From NCBI RefSeq assembly GCF_002479325.1, contig NZ_DLMO01000162.1, forward strand, positions 37,196 to 69,739: a stretch of DNA of 32,544 nucleotides, given 5' to 3'. Positions 1-7,317 of the stretch are shown piece after piece. This DNA is from Brevundimonas sp. UBA7534. Lineage in GTDB: Bacteria; Pseudomonadota; Alphaproteobacteria; Caulobacterales; Caulobacteraceae. A program made the position numbers and the translations under genes. Positions within the stretch are counted from its first letter, which is position 1. The number at the start of each line of letters is the position of its first letter. The notes under the pieces were generated by a model, which was not told the DNA's origin, did no database searches, and saw nothing but the letters and a program-made list of their open reading frames with translations.

Positions 1-186
1 AGCAGACGGAGCAGAGGACGCATGGTCAATCCAGATGTGAACGGCTCGCATTAGCATTCAGGCGGCGACGCTGTCGCGCTTTATTCGCGACGCGGCCGGG
101 CTCGTAGGCGGCTACGGGTCCTCTACGCCCGCCGGGACGCCTCGGCGCCGCGCGGCCAGCCCGGGCAGCCACGCGACGGGCGGTCG
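1..186. other. left edge, no supported gene
   Basis: Open frames here are short and have arginine- and proline-rich translations typical of GC-rich non-coding or antisense reading. I see no recognisable domain, RNA gene or terminator. The dihydrolipoyl dehydrogenase-like gene ends immediately to the right, so this is its 3' flank. Confidence 0.4.
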
Positions 187-1596
187 TTACAGGTGGATCG
201 TGCGGTCGGCCACAGCCAGGCATGCCTCGCGCAAGGCTTCCGGAAGCGTCGGATGCGCATGGCTCGTCCGCGCCACGTCTTCGGCCGCCGCGCCGAATTG
301 CATGACGGCGACCGCTTCATGGATCAGGCTGCCCGCGTCCGGCCCCAGGATGTGCACGCCGAGAATCCTGTCCGTGCCGGCGTCCGCCAACACCTTGACC
401 AGCCCGTTCTTCTCCAACCGCGCCTTGGCCATGGCGTTTGCCGAGAACGGAAAGCGCCCGACGCGATAGGCCACGCCGGCCGCCTTGAGGTCGTCCTCGG
501 TGCGCCCGACTGAGGCCAGTTCCGGCCAGGTGTAGACGACGGCCGGGATCGTTCCGTAGTCGACATGGCCCGCGGCGCCGGCAAGGCGCTCGGCAAGGGC
601 GATCCCTTCTTCCTCCGCCTTGTGGGCCAGCATGGCGCCGCCGATGACATCGCCGATGGCGTAGACCCCTTCGGCGCTGGTTCGAAAGCCGTCGTCGACC
701 GGAATATAGCCCCTTGGGTCCGGCTTGATGCCGACCGTCTCCAGATCGAGTCCGTCGGTGGCGGGACGTCGGCCAATGGACACGAGCACGACATCGGCCT
801 TGATGGTTCCTCGCGCGCCGTCTCCCATGGGCTCGACCTCAAGGACGACGTCGTCCGCCTCCATTCGCGATCCGACCACCTTGTGCGCCAGGCAGAATTG
901 GAAGCCCTGGGCCTCGAGCACCTTGTGCAGCGCCGTCGACATCTCTGAATCAACGCCGGACGCGATCCGGTCGAGCACCTCGACGACGGTGACCTCGCTG
1001 CCGAGACGGCGCCAGACGGAGCCCAGCTCCAGTCCGACATAGCCGCCGCCGATCACCGCCAGATGGCGCGGCGCCGCCGTCAAGCTGAGGGCGCCCGCCG
1101 AGGTGACGATCCGCTGCTCGTCGATGGGCAGGTCCGGCAACGTCGCCGCTTTCGATCCGCTGGCGAGCACGATCGCCTTGCGGACCTGCACCTCGAAGCT
1201 GCCGTCCGGGGCGCTCACTTCCACACGGTCGCGCGACAGCAGCCGGCCGCGGCCCTGCAGGCGGGTGACCTTGTTCTTGCGCAGGAGGTAGGCGACCCCT
1301 TCACCAAGCTCCGTCACGACCCTGGCCTTGTGCCGCATGACGCCTGCAAGGTCGGCCCGCACATTGTCGACCAGGACGCCGAAAGCCTCGAGATTGCGGG
1401 CCATCTCCAGCCGCTCTGTGGCCTGCAGCAGCGCCTTTGACGGAATGCACCCGATGTTCAGGCAGGTTCCACCGAGGAGTTCCCGGTCGTCGATAACCGC
1501 CACCGACATGCCGAGCTGGCTCGCCCGGATGGCGCAGGGGTACCCGCCCGGCCCGCCGCCGATTATCACCAGGTCATAGGATGTCATCGAAGCCAT
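187..1596 (-). CDS. lpdA: dihydrolipoyl dehydrogenase-like FAD oxidoreductase
   Basis: This is a class I pyridine nucleotide-disulfide oxidoreductase of the E3/Lpd type. The family reoxidises dihydrolipoamide of 2-oxoacid dehydrogenase or glycine cleavage complexes with NAD+. The N-terminus carries a GGGPGGYP dinucleotide-binding loop, followed by GGTCLNIGCIPSKALL with the redox CxxxxC pair. A second nucleotide-binding motif (IGGGYVGLELG), the FAD motif YAIGD, and the C-terminal dimer-interface HAHPTLPEA with the active-site His-Glu pair are all present, so it looks intact at about 469 residues. The start is uncertain: an upstream TTG (1656) or ATG (1650) gives a longer N-terminus, but the ATG at 1596 lies closer to the conserved fold. 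It follows a CYP152 gene in the same direction, not E1/E2 genes, so its partner complex is not shown here. Confidence 0.9.
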   Translation of the reverse strand: MASMTSYDLVIIGGGPGGYPCAIRASQLGMSVAVIDDRELLGGTCLNIGCIPSKALLQATERLEMARNLEAFGVLVDNVRADLAGVMRHKARVVTELGEGVAYLLRKNKVTRLQGRGRLLSRDRVEVSAPDGSFEVQVRKAIVLASGSKAATLPDLPIDEQRIVTSAGALSLTAAPRHLAVIGGGYVGLELGSVWRRLGSEVTVVEVLDRIASGVDSEMSTALHKVLEAQGFQFCLAHKVVGSRMEADDVVLEVEPMGDGARGTIKADVVLVSIGRRPATDGLDLETVGIKPDPRGYIPVDDGFRTSAEGVYAIGDVIGGAMLAHKAEEEGIALAERLAGAAGHVDYGTIPAVVYTWPELASVGRTEDDLKAAGVAYRVGRFPFSANAMAKARLEKNGLVKVLADAGTDRILGVHILGPDAGSLIHEAVAVMQFGAAAEDVARTSHAHPTLPEALREACLAVADRTIHL

Positions 1597-1659
1597 CGCG
1601 TCAGCCTTCGCTGTAAGTGAAAGAGGGACGAAGGCGCCGGCCACCCGCATGAGCAAACA

Positions 1660-2919
1660 TCAGGCGCCGCCCTCACGCGGGGAAGTCCGACGCGTCATCA
1701 TTCGGAACCCGCTCCTGGGGAGGGCCGGAAGGCGGCGGAAGTCGATCTCCAGATCCTGAGCCGGCAGCCGGTAGTTCAGGCCGGCGAGCAAGCCGAGGGC
1801 CCGCTCCATCAATTCGACGACGATGCTTTCGCCGGGACAACGGTGACCGGTCAGGGCGTTCCCGCCGCCTTGGGGAATCAGGCCGAACGCGTCCCCGGAG
1901 CCGTCGATGAAACGCTCTGGCCGGAATTCGTCGGGATCGGTCCAGACGGCAGGATCGTGATTGGAGCCATAGAGATCGAGGATCACCTGCCGACCCACCG
2001 GGAAGTCAAGGTTGCGCCAGCGAAACGGCGCGCGCACACGCCCGATCACCGCCGGGAAAAACGGATAAAGGCGTCGCACCTCCTGAACGAAGGCGCGGCG
2101 GCGGCCGGCGTCCGCGGTGGCCAGACGGGCCGCCGCGGGGTGCGCCTGCATCGCGTGCGCCACAAACACGATATAGACCGAGGTCGCCACGGTCGGCCTC
2201 AGCACATTGGCCAGTTCGACCGCCGCCGTCCGGGCCGCCAACGGTTCGCCATCATCCGCGCTCGCCCAGGCCCAGGCGTAGGCGGCGGTGTCTGGATCCG
2301 GCGCCAGTCGTCCGGCGCGAATGCCCTCGATGATCGAGGCCAGCCAGGCGTCGACGCGTCGCCGCGCGTACCTCGACCACAGGTGGCGAGGCCCCCGCGA
2401 TCCTGCCGCGTCAAACAGCGCCCTGAGGTGACTGACCCGTTTCGCTTCGTCGTCGGGATTCAGCGGCACCCCCGCCCAGCGGCAGACGGCGCGGGTGAGC
2501 ACCGGCTGCAGGGCGTCGTACAGCACGATCTCTTCCTGGCCAGCCCATTCAACGGCCGCGCGTCGCCATTCCGCCTCGAACAGGTCGCCCAGCCGCGCGA
2601 TCCGTTCCGGCGACATAAGAGCCATGAACACGCGTTTGCGGGCGCGGTGCGCTTCGCCATCCAGGCCCTGGACGCCGCCTTCGCCGAGCAGTGTGCGTCG
2701 GACAGGCGCCGGCATGGCGCCCGCGCGCGAGATGCGGGTCTCGTCGTAGAAGACCTGGGCCGCTTCGCGCCCTCTCAGACAGGCCGTCTCCTTCAGCGCC
2801 AGACGGGTCTCGATTGCGTCCGCGCCGGCCTGCTCGAACAGGCGGGAGATGCGCCTGTACGGGTCCGTCAAAAGGGCGAACGTCTGATCGGCGTGTCGCT
2901 GTGTCGATCGATGCGCCAT
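1660..2919 (-). CDS. CYP152-family cytochrome P450 (fatty-acid peroxygenase)
   Basis: 419 residues. The haem ligand region reads QGGGNALTGHRCPGE, with Cys361 as thiolate ligand, and an LYGSNHDPAVWTDPDEFRPERF-type ERR/PERF region precedes it. The I helix carries Arg241-Pro242 (VLRPTVATS) instead of the usual acid-alcohol pair. This is the signature of CYP152 enzymes, which bind the fatty-acid carboxylate with Arg and use hydrogen peroxide without a redox partner. Residue 84 is Gln (VQGLDG), matching the P450 BS-beta hydroxylase position rather than the His of the OleT decarboxylase. I therefore infer alpha/beta hydroxylation of fatty acids rather than alkene formation. The start is supported by GGAGGA five bases before the ATG. 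The stop lies just upstream of the flavoprotein gene, so the two are probably cotranscribed. Confidence 0.88.
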   Translation of the reverse strand: MAHRSTQRHADQTFALLTDPYRRISRLFEQAGADAIETRLALKETACLRGREAAQVFYDETRISRAGAMPAPVRRTLLGEGGVQGLDGEAHRARKRVFMALMSPERIARLGDLFEAEWRRAAVEWAGQEEIVLYDALQPVLTRAVCRWAGVPLNPDDEAKRVSHLRALFDAAGSRGPRHLWSRYARRRVDAWLASIIEGIRAGRLAPDPDTAAYAWAWASADDGEPLAARTAAVELANVLRPTVATSVYIVFVAHAMQAHPAAARLATADAGRRRAFVQEVRRLYPFFPAVIGRVRAPFRWRNLDFPVGRQVILDLYGSNHDPAVWTDPDEFRPERFIDGSGDAFGLIPQGGGNALTGHRCPGESIVVELMERALGLLAGLNYRLPAQDLEIDFRRLPALPRSGFRMMTRRTSPREGGA

Positions 2920-3082
2920 CGAAGTCCTCCATGGACGAAGGGAGCGCGACGAGGGCCGCGGGATTACTCAAAACGTCGCGGTGACCCAATGGCTCCTGCA
3001 TCATCCCGGGCCCGTTCTGACCTTCAGCGCCGACCTGCACGGCGAGGCCGAGGAGCGGTGCAAACCCGGGTCGGGTTCGTCT

Positions 3083-3517
3083 TCAAACCGGCGCCGAGGG
3101 ATCGTGCAGGGCTTCGATCACCTTGCAGGCGGACACGCGGCCGCCGGCACATTCCGCCGTCATCCGCGAAAGCTCGCGTTGCAGGGCCCGGAGTCGGGCG
3201 ATCTTATGCGTCACCTCCGCCAGATGACGTTCGGCGAGGATGCTGGCTTCGGCGCAGGGCCGATCAGGGTGATCGGACAGATCCAGCAGGGAGCGGATCG
3301 AGTCCAGATCGAAGCCCAATTGCCGTGCATGCCGAATGAACGACAGGCGGCGTTCCGCCGCGTCGTCATACATCCGCCGGTCGCTGGCGGTGCGCGGGGC
3401 GGCGGGAAGCAGGCCGATCTCCTCGTAGAAGCGGATGGTCGGGACCTTGACGCCGGTGGCCGCGGCGAGCTTGCCGATAGGGCGCAGGCCGGACGAGGCC
3501 GGGGAGGGCAGGGTCAT
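3083..3517 (-). CDS. MerR-family heavy-metal regulator (PbrR/ZntR/CadR type)
   Basis: 144 residues with the MerR layout. An N-terminal winged HTH (IGKLAAATGVKVPTIRFYEEIGLLP, residues 14-38) is followed by a second HTH half and a long dimerisation helix. The C-terminal metal loop has Cys123 and Cys131 (ECAGGRVSACKVIEAL), and Cys88 (RPCAEA) sits at the start of the dimerisation helix. This three-cysteine layout matches the Pb/Zn/Cd-responsive branch rather than the copper branch. MerR proteins act as DNA-distorting activators on promoters with long (19-20 bp) spacers, and two such promoters lie in the 4636-4792 intergenic region, so I infer that it controls both operons there. It is the last gene of the lspA operon, giving autoregulation. 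Metal identity is inferred from the family. Confidence 0.88.
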   Translation of the reverse strand: MTLPSPASSGLRPIGKLAAATGVKVPTIRFYEEIGLLPAAPRTASDRRMYDDAAERRLSFIRHARQLGFDLDSIRSLLDLSDHPDRPCAEASILAERHLAEVTHKIARLRALQRELSRMTAECAGGRVSACKVIEALHDPSAPV

Positions 3518-3571
3518 CGCATCATCTCGCAGCAGCGGGCTGAAGGGCGGCAGGCGCAGGACGGAAAAGGA

Positions 3572-4114
3572 TCATCGGCCCAGCCCCATGAGGACGATGG
3601 CGGCGCCGAAGGCGGCGATCGTGGAAGCGCCGGTAAGGGCCATGCCGAAGGCCCTGGCCGCCGCGCCCCGGGCATAACCGTGGGCGAACAACACGCGGCC
3701 GATCAGATAGAGGGCGACCAGCACCGGCAGCACGACCATCTCCTCGCCGCGCAGCACGGTGGCGAGCACCAGGTGGGCGCCCACCGCCAGGACCGTCTGC
3801 TCCAGGGTGTTCTGAAGCACGGCGGCAGGCACGGCGAGCCTCGAGCTGGGCGCCGCATAGGCGGAACCCGGCCGGTCGGCGTCGGACCGGAACCGGATGC
3901 TCGCCACGGCCCTCAAACAACCGGCGAGCCACAGGAAAACGAGGAGGTCCGCCTTCAGGGCGTAGGCCAGCCGATCAGCTGTCGCCATGTCCGGCGCGGC
4001 GCCCAGGAGACGTGGCGAAAGCCATAGCCAAGCTGACGCCACCGCCGCAGCGGTGATGAGAATCGCCAACCCCGAACGGACGGCGATCGCCTTCTGTTCG
4101 GCGGAAAAGGTCAT
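3572..4114 (-). CDS. MAPEG-family integral membrane protein
   Basis: About 180 residues with four hydrophobic segments. The MAPEG core is visible: QNTLEQTVLAVGAHL, then LIGRVLFAHGYARG and RAFGMALT. MAPEG members are membrane glutathione- or lipid-handling enzymes and homologues of unknown substrate. The bacterial ones are often annotated only by family, and I cannot assign a substrate. The start ATG (4114) overlaps the lspA stop in an ATGA arrangement, so the two are translationally coupled. The merR gene follows 54 bases later. Membership in a metal-regulated operon suggests a role in the envelope stress of metal exposure, which is inference only. Confidence 0.85.
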   Translation of the reverse strand: MTFSAEQKAIAVRSGLAILITAAAVASAWLWLSPRLLGAAPDMATADRLAYALKADLLVFLWLAGCLRAVASIRFRSDADRPGSAYAAPSSRLAVPAAVLQNTLEQTVLAVGAHLVLATVLRGEEMVVLPVLVALYLIGRVLFAHGYARGAAARAFGMALTGASTIAAFGAAIVLMGLGR

Positions 4115-4635
4115 CGCGCCGCCCGTCCCAGGGTCGACGTCGCCGGGCGGCCGTCCGAGCCCCGGACGGTCAGGAGGAGCAGCGCCACGCCGCAAACAAT
4201 GGCCGCATCGGCGAGGTTGAAGGTCGGCCAGTGCGCGTCGCCCCAATGAAGATCGATGAAATCCGTCACCGCGCCGGAGCGCAGACGATCGAGCAGGTTC
4301 CCGAGCGCTCCACCGGCGATGAGGCTCGCCGCGACCGCCGTGACGGCGCTTCGCGTACGCCAGATCCAGGTCAGCAGGACGCCGATGATCAGGAATGCCA
4401 CGGCGCTCAGGGCCCATCGTCCCACCGCGCCCGAGTCTGCGAACAGGCCAAAGGTGACGCCGGGATTGAATCCCAAACGCAGCGCGAGGAACGGCGTGAG
4501 GTCCACCGGGCTCTCGAGTCGGGCGCGAGCCGCGGCCTTGGCGGCCTGATCCAGAGCGGCGATCAGCATGAAGAACGAGAAGGCGATCGCCCGCATGCGG
4601 CTGGGACCGCGTCGCGACGGGTGCATCGTGATCAT
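4111..4635 (-). CDS. lspA: lipoprotein signal peptidase (signal peptidase II), metal-island copy
   Basis: Four-helix membrane aspartyl peptidase that cleaves prolipoprotein signal peptides. Conserved blocks are visible: LDQAAK near the first helix, FNPGVTFGLF, GGALGNLLDRLRSGAVTDFID (first catalytic Asp region) and FNLADAAI (second catalytic Asp). At 174 residues it is of normal length. AGGAGG at 4640-4645 precedes ATG 4635 by only four bases; an in-frame ATG three codons later has a longer gap, so the exact start is open. lspA paralogues commonly travel with CDF or P-type efflux genes and merR in lead/zinc/cadmium islands (PbrC is the known example). This is therefore probably an accessory copy rather than the housekeeping gene. 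Confidence 0.92.
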   Translation of the reverse strand: MITMHPSRRGPSRMRAIAFSFFMLIAALDQAAKAAARARLESPVDLTPFLALRLGFNPGVTFGLFADSGAVGRWALSAVAFLIIGVLLTWIWRTRSAVTAVAASLIAGGALGNLLDRLRSGAVTDFIDLHWGDAHWPTFNLADAAIVCGVALLLLTVRGSDGRPATSTLGRAAR

Positions 4636-4659
4636 GAGGCCTCCTGTGGATTTCGTCCG

Positions 4660-4690
4660 ATTGTGCGTCCTCTAGCTACTAGAGGATCAA
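4660..4690 (-). promoter_or_regulatory. MerR-type promoter/operator for lspA-MAPEG-merR
   Basis: On the minus strand TTGATC (-35, 4685-4690) and CACAAT (-10, 4660-4665) are separated by exactly 19 bases, the long spacer typical of MerR-activated promoters. The spacer holds a perfect inverted repeat, CCTCTAG-CTA-CTAGAGG (4669-4685). Its form closely resembles PbrR/ZntR-type operators as I recall them. The predicted transcript would start about 18 bases upstream of lspA. Confidence 0.78.
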
Positions 4691-4740
4691 GTCGGTTCCG
4701 CCAAACCGCGTCTTTTTGGGCGAGGCATCCATTTTTGTTC

Positions 4741-4771
4741 TTGATCCTCGAGCGACTGGAGGATGCATTCT
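4741..4771 (+). promoter_or_regulatory. MerR-type promoter/operator for the CDF transporter operon
   Basis: TTGATC (4741-4746) is followed after exactly 19 bases by CATTCT (4766-4771). The spacer contains CCTCGAG-CGA-CTGGAGG, an inverted repeat with one mismatched pair. The first nine bases (TTGATCCTC) are identical to the divergent promoter at 4660-4690. The transcript would begin about 15 bases before the transporter ATG. Confidence 0.7.
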
Positions 4772-4792
4772 CGTGGTGAAAGGCGGACTTCG

Positions 4793-5443
4793 ATGACTGA
4801 CTCCCTCTCGTCCCCCGAACCGGCGGCCGCCGGCTGCGGCTGCGGCGCGGCCGTCAAGTTCGACGGCGCCACGCCGGCCTATCGCCGCATCCTGATGGCG
4901 GTGATCGCTATCAACGGCGCCGCCTTCCTGGCCATCGCCGGCGGCGCGGCCCTGCAGGGCTCGGCCTCGCTGGGTGCCAACGCCCTCGACTTCCTGGCCG
5001 ACGCCGCCACCTACGGCATCAGCCTGGCCGTGATCGGGCGCTCGGTCGCCGTGAGATCCGGGGCCGCCATCATCAAGGGCGCCAGCCTCGCGGCGCTGGC
5101 GCTGTTCATCCTTGGCTACGCGATCTGGCGGGCGACCTCGGGGGCGCCCCCGGAAGGCGTCGTCATCACCGGCCTGGGCGCCCTGGGCTTTTTCGCCAAC
5201 GCCCTGGCCGCGCTGCTGCTGGTCCGCCATCGCGAAGGCGACGCCAATGTCCGTTCGGTCTGGCTGTGCACGCGCAACGACCTGATCCAGAGCCTGGTGG
5301 TCGCGGCCACGGGCGTGGCCGTCTGGTTGACCGCCTCTCGCTGGCCCGACCTGATCGCCGGCGCGATCCTGGCGGTGGTCTTCCTGCAATCCGGCTGGTC
5401 GATCATTCGTCAGTCCCGCGAAGAACTGAAGGCCGCCGCGTGA
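4793..5443 (+). CDS. CDF-like cation efflux transporter
   Basis: About 216 residues with roughly six hydrophobic segments, matching the short cation-efflux proteins that export divalent metals (Zn, Cd, Co or Pb) across the inner membrane. The characteristic helix II motif GSASLGANALDFLADAATYGIS and helix V motif CTRNDLIQSLVVAA supply the Asp/Asn metal ligands. A Cys-rich GCGCG segment precedes the first helix and may bind metal. The ATG at 4793 is preferred; an earlier in-frame ATG at 4763 overlaps the predicted promoter. The gene is divergent from lspA/merR behind a MerR-type promoter. It overlaps the next gene by GTGA. Specificity cannot be read from the sequence. Confidence 0.85.
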   Translation: MTDSLSSPEPAAAGCGCGAAVKFDGATPAYRRILMAVIAINGAAFLAIAGGAALQGSASLGANALDFLADAATYGISLAVIGRSVAVRSGAAIIKGASLAALALFILGYAIWRATSGAPPEGVVITGLGALGFFANALAALLLVRHREGDANVRSVWLCTRNDLIQSLVVAATGVAVWLTASRWPDLIAGAILAVVFLQSGWSIIRQSREELKAAA

Positions 5444-6090
5444 CCGCGAACTTCACCCCCGCGCTCGGCCATACAGCCCTGAGCGGGCTGTATGATCCGG
5501 CCATCGCGCTTTTGACCCGGGAACCGCTGTGGCGGAGCCGCCTTCTCGAACAGGTGGCTCCGTCCCCTGGCGAGACGATCATCGATCTTGGATGTGGAAC
5601 CGGCTCATTCGCGATCGCCATGGCGAACCGGGCGCCGGACGCGCGCATCTTCGGCCTCGATCCCGACGGCGACATCCTCAGGCGGGCCGAGACGAAGACG
5701 GCCGCTGCAGGTCAGGCCGTCCGTTTCATCCAGGGGTTTTCGCGCGATGTGGCGGCGCTCCTGGGCGAGGACGCCGCCGACAAGGTGGTCTCCAGCTTGG
5801 TCTTCCATCAGCTGCCCATGGCCGAGAAGCGAGCGGGCCTCGCCGCGAGCCTGCGGGCGCTCAAGCCGGGCGGAACGCTGCATGTCGCGGACTACGGCCG
5901 CCAGTCGGGTGCGATGCGCGTGCTCTTCCGCCTGGTGCAGTCTCTGGACGGCTACGAAAACACCCAACCGAACGCCGACGGCGTTCTGCCTACGCTGATG
6001 GCCGAGGCCGGCTTCACACAGGTTCAAGTGCTCGATGTCATCCCGACCGCCACCGGATCCATCTCTCTGTATCGGGCGGTGCGACGATGA
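5440..6090 (+). CDS. class I SAM-dependent methyltransferase
   Basis: About 216 residues, starting at a GTG that overlaps the CDF stop (GTGA), so translation is coupled. Motif I is IIDLGCGTGSF; the acidic loop after strand 2 is FGLDPDG; motif IV region is VVSSLVFHQL; and LKPGGTLHVADYG is the post-motif found in UbiE/Cyclopropane-type enzymes. The substrate is unknown. Methyltransferases of this kind recur beside cation-efflux genes in metal islands, which suggests a role in metal or metalloid handling or membrane adaptation, but nothing in the sequence proves it. A 10-bp perfect inverted repeat lies within the first 20 codons. Confidence 0.85.
   Translation: MTANFTPALGHTALSGLYDPAIALLTREPLWRSRLLEQVAPSPGETIIDLGCGTGSFAIAMANRAPDARIFGLDPDGDILRRAETKTAAAGQAVRFIQGFSRDVAALLGEDAADKVVSSLVFHQLPMAEKRAGLAASLRALKPGGTLHVADYGRQSGAMRVLFRLVQSLDGYENTQPNADGVLPTLMAEAGFTQVQVLDVIPTATGSISLYRAVRR
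5470..5494 (+). repeat. perfect 10-bp inverted repeat within coding sequence
   Basis: CATACAGCCC, a five-base TGAGC loop, then GGGCTGTATG, in codons about 11-19 of the methyltransferase. It lacks a T tract. It could form a strong mRNA hairpin just after the translation start or be a protein-binding dyad. Confidence 0.6.
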
Positions 6091-6395
6091 GGCGATTGAT
6101 GTCGCGGCGCACCGTGTTATGGGACGGCATGGGGTTTCCCTCGACTAGGCATGGGTGGATGGCGGCGCTGCTCGCGTCGTTCCTGGCCCTGTTCGTCCTG
6201 GTTTCCGCAGCCGACGCCTTCGCCTGCGCACCCGAGACCGGAAGCTTGCAAGGCCTGGCCGCGTCGGACGACCTCGGCGATCACAGACGACAGACGGTCG
6301 CCGAGGAAGACGTTGAGCCGTTCGTCGATGAAGTCGTAGCTGGGTTCGAAGACGCGAAAGCTCATCGTCGGGATCCTCAGAAGGCCCGCTCATAG
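6087..6395 (+). pseudogene. small exported protein gene, 3' end replaced at a junction
   Basis: The ATG at 6087 overlaps the methyltransferase stop (ATGA). The frame encodes a basic N-terminus, a hydrophobic export helix (WMAALLASFLALFVLVSAADA) and then FACAPETGS, like a small exported Cys-containing protein. From about codon 60 onward the frame is only the antisense of the virB6 start on the other strand, ending in an arbitrary stop at 6395. I therefore read this as a gene truncated by recombination near 6255-6275. The first part fits as third gene of the MerR-controlled operon. If intact homologues end near SLQGLAAS, the truncation claim would be wrong. Confidence 0.5.
6117..6365 (-). pseudogene. 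virB6: truncated virB6-like gene (N-terminal fragment)
   Basis: It starts at ATG 6365 with GAGGA upstream, 11 bases after the lipoprotein gene, in the slot where virB6 normally lies. The first ~33 residues (MSFRVFEPSYDFIDERL, then FLGDRLSSVIAEV) look like a VirB6/TrbL N-terminus. After about position 6267 the frame turns into low-complexity sequence that is the antisense of the exported-protein gene. The roughly 300 residues of membrane protein expected for VirB6 are absent. The VirB6 identity rests on position and general resemblance, and the fragment is too short for certainty. Confidence 0.5.
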
Positions 6396-6592
6396 ACGCG
6401 CATCCGCGCCTGCCGACGCGCTTCGGCCAGGCCCTGACGCGCCGCTTCGCATTCGCGCTCGGCTCGACCGGCGTCGCACGCCGCCACGACCGCTTCGGCC
6501 GCGTCGGGATCGGCGGCGAAGTCTTCGGCCGTTCGCTCGGGCGACCCGCAGCCGACCAGGCCGAGGGCGACGAGCAGGGCGGATCGTCTCAC
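6377..6592 (-). CDS. small EexN/TrbK-like lipoprotein of the T4SS operon
   Basis: 71 residues with a short signal peptide and lipobox (LGLVGCGSP), so the mature protein would be lipid-anchored at Cys15. The segment EDFAADPDAAEAVVAACDAGRAERECEAA, with two cysteines and a helical C-terminus, resembles entry-exclusion lipoproteins such as EexN/TrbK, which usually sit between virB5 and virB6. The gene starts at a GTG overlapping the virB5 stop (GTGA). Its last residues, RMRVYERAF, nearly repeat the VirB5 C-terminus (RMTVYERAFQ). An entry-exclusion role is inferred from position and size. Confidence 0.65.
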   Translation of the reverse strand: MRRSALLVALGLVGCGSPERTAEDFAADPDAAEAVVAACDAGRAERECEAARQGLAEARRQARMRVYERAF

Positions 6593-7317
6593 TGGAACGC
6601 CCTCTCATAGACTGTCATGCGCGCCGCCCGGGCGGCTTCCGCCCGCTCGCGGGCGCGTTGCTCCTCGAGCCGAGCTTCGGCGGCTTGGGTCAGGGCCAGA
6701 CCCTGCAGCCGCACCTGTTCGTTCTGGATCATCGCCTGTTCGGCCGCGAGGCGGGCTTCGAGATCCAGGACGGCGCGGGCGTTGGGCGCGGTGTCGAGAG
6801 CGGACCGGAGCGTCTCCAGACCCTGCAGACGCCGGTCCGCGGCGCCGGCCACCGCCTCACCGACGGCGAGGTCCCGCGCGGTGCGGGCGCCGGCGCGTTC
6901 GAGGCTGTCGCGGTAATAGGCCTCGGCCGGGTCGAGGTCGCCCGCCGGCGGCGTATAGAGCCGGGTGTCGCGGCGGATGGCGTCGGCGCGGTCGGCCAGG
7001 TCGCCGAGTGCCGACAGGTCGCCGTCGGCCGCGGCGCGAAGGGCGCGCATGTCCGGCAGCGGATTGCGCACCGTCGGCAAGCCGAGCTCGCCGGCCAGGG
7101 CGTTGACGCCGGACAGGTCGTTCAGGCTGTCGAACAGCTGCCGGCCCTGTTCGACCTGGGTCTGCAGCGCCCTCAGCTGGTCTAGCGTCGTGCGCGCCTC
7201 CTCGATCATCTGGGCCAGGGCCCGGGGATCGTGGACGATCTGCTGGGCCTGGACCGTCGGGGCGACGGCGAGGGCGAATGCGGCCGCCGCCGCGGCGAAG
7301 GGAATGCCGGCTCTCAT
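6589..7317 (-). CDS. virB5: VirB5/TrbJ-like T4SS pilus-tip protein
   Basis: 242 residues with a clear Sec signal peptide ending PTVQAQQ, then a largely alpha-helical, Ala/Arg/Glu-rich body with heptad-like stretches (ARTTLDQLRALQTQVEQGRQLF and LEARLAAEQAMIQNEQ), as in VirB5/TrbJ minor pilins. It directly follows virB4 with an ATGA overlap and precedes the lipoprotein gene. The family acts at the tip of the conjugative pilus in recipient contact. The operon is broken two genes later, so assembly of a working channel from this locus alone is doubtful. Confidence 0.8.
   Translation of the reverse strand: MRAGIPFAAAAAAFALAVAPTVQAQQIVHDPRALAQMIEEARTTLDQLRALQTQVEQGRQLFDSLNDLSGVNALAGELGLPTVRNPLPDMRALRAAADGDLSALGDLADRADAIRRDTRLYTPPAGDLDPAEAYYRDSLERAGARTARDLAVGEAVAGAADRRLQGLETLRSALDTAPNARAVLDLEARLAAEQAMIQNEQVRLQGLALTQAAEARLEEQRARERAEAARAARMTVYERAFQ

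Noticed and set aside
26..223. Minus-strand 65-codon frame at the left edge
   Set aside because: Arg/Pro-rich, overlaps the flavoprotein 3' end, no recognisable domain or ribosome site.
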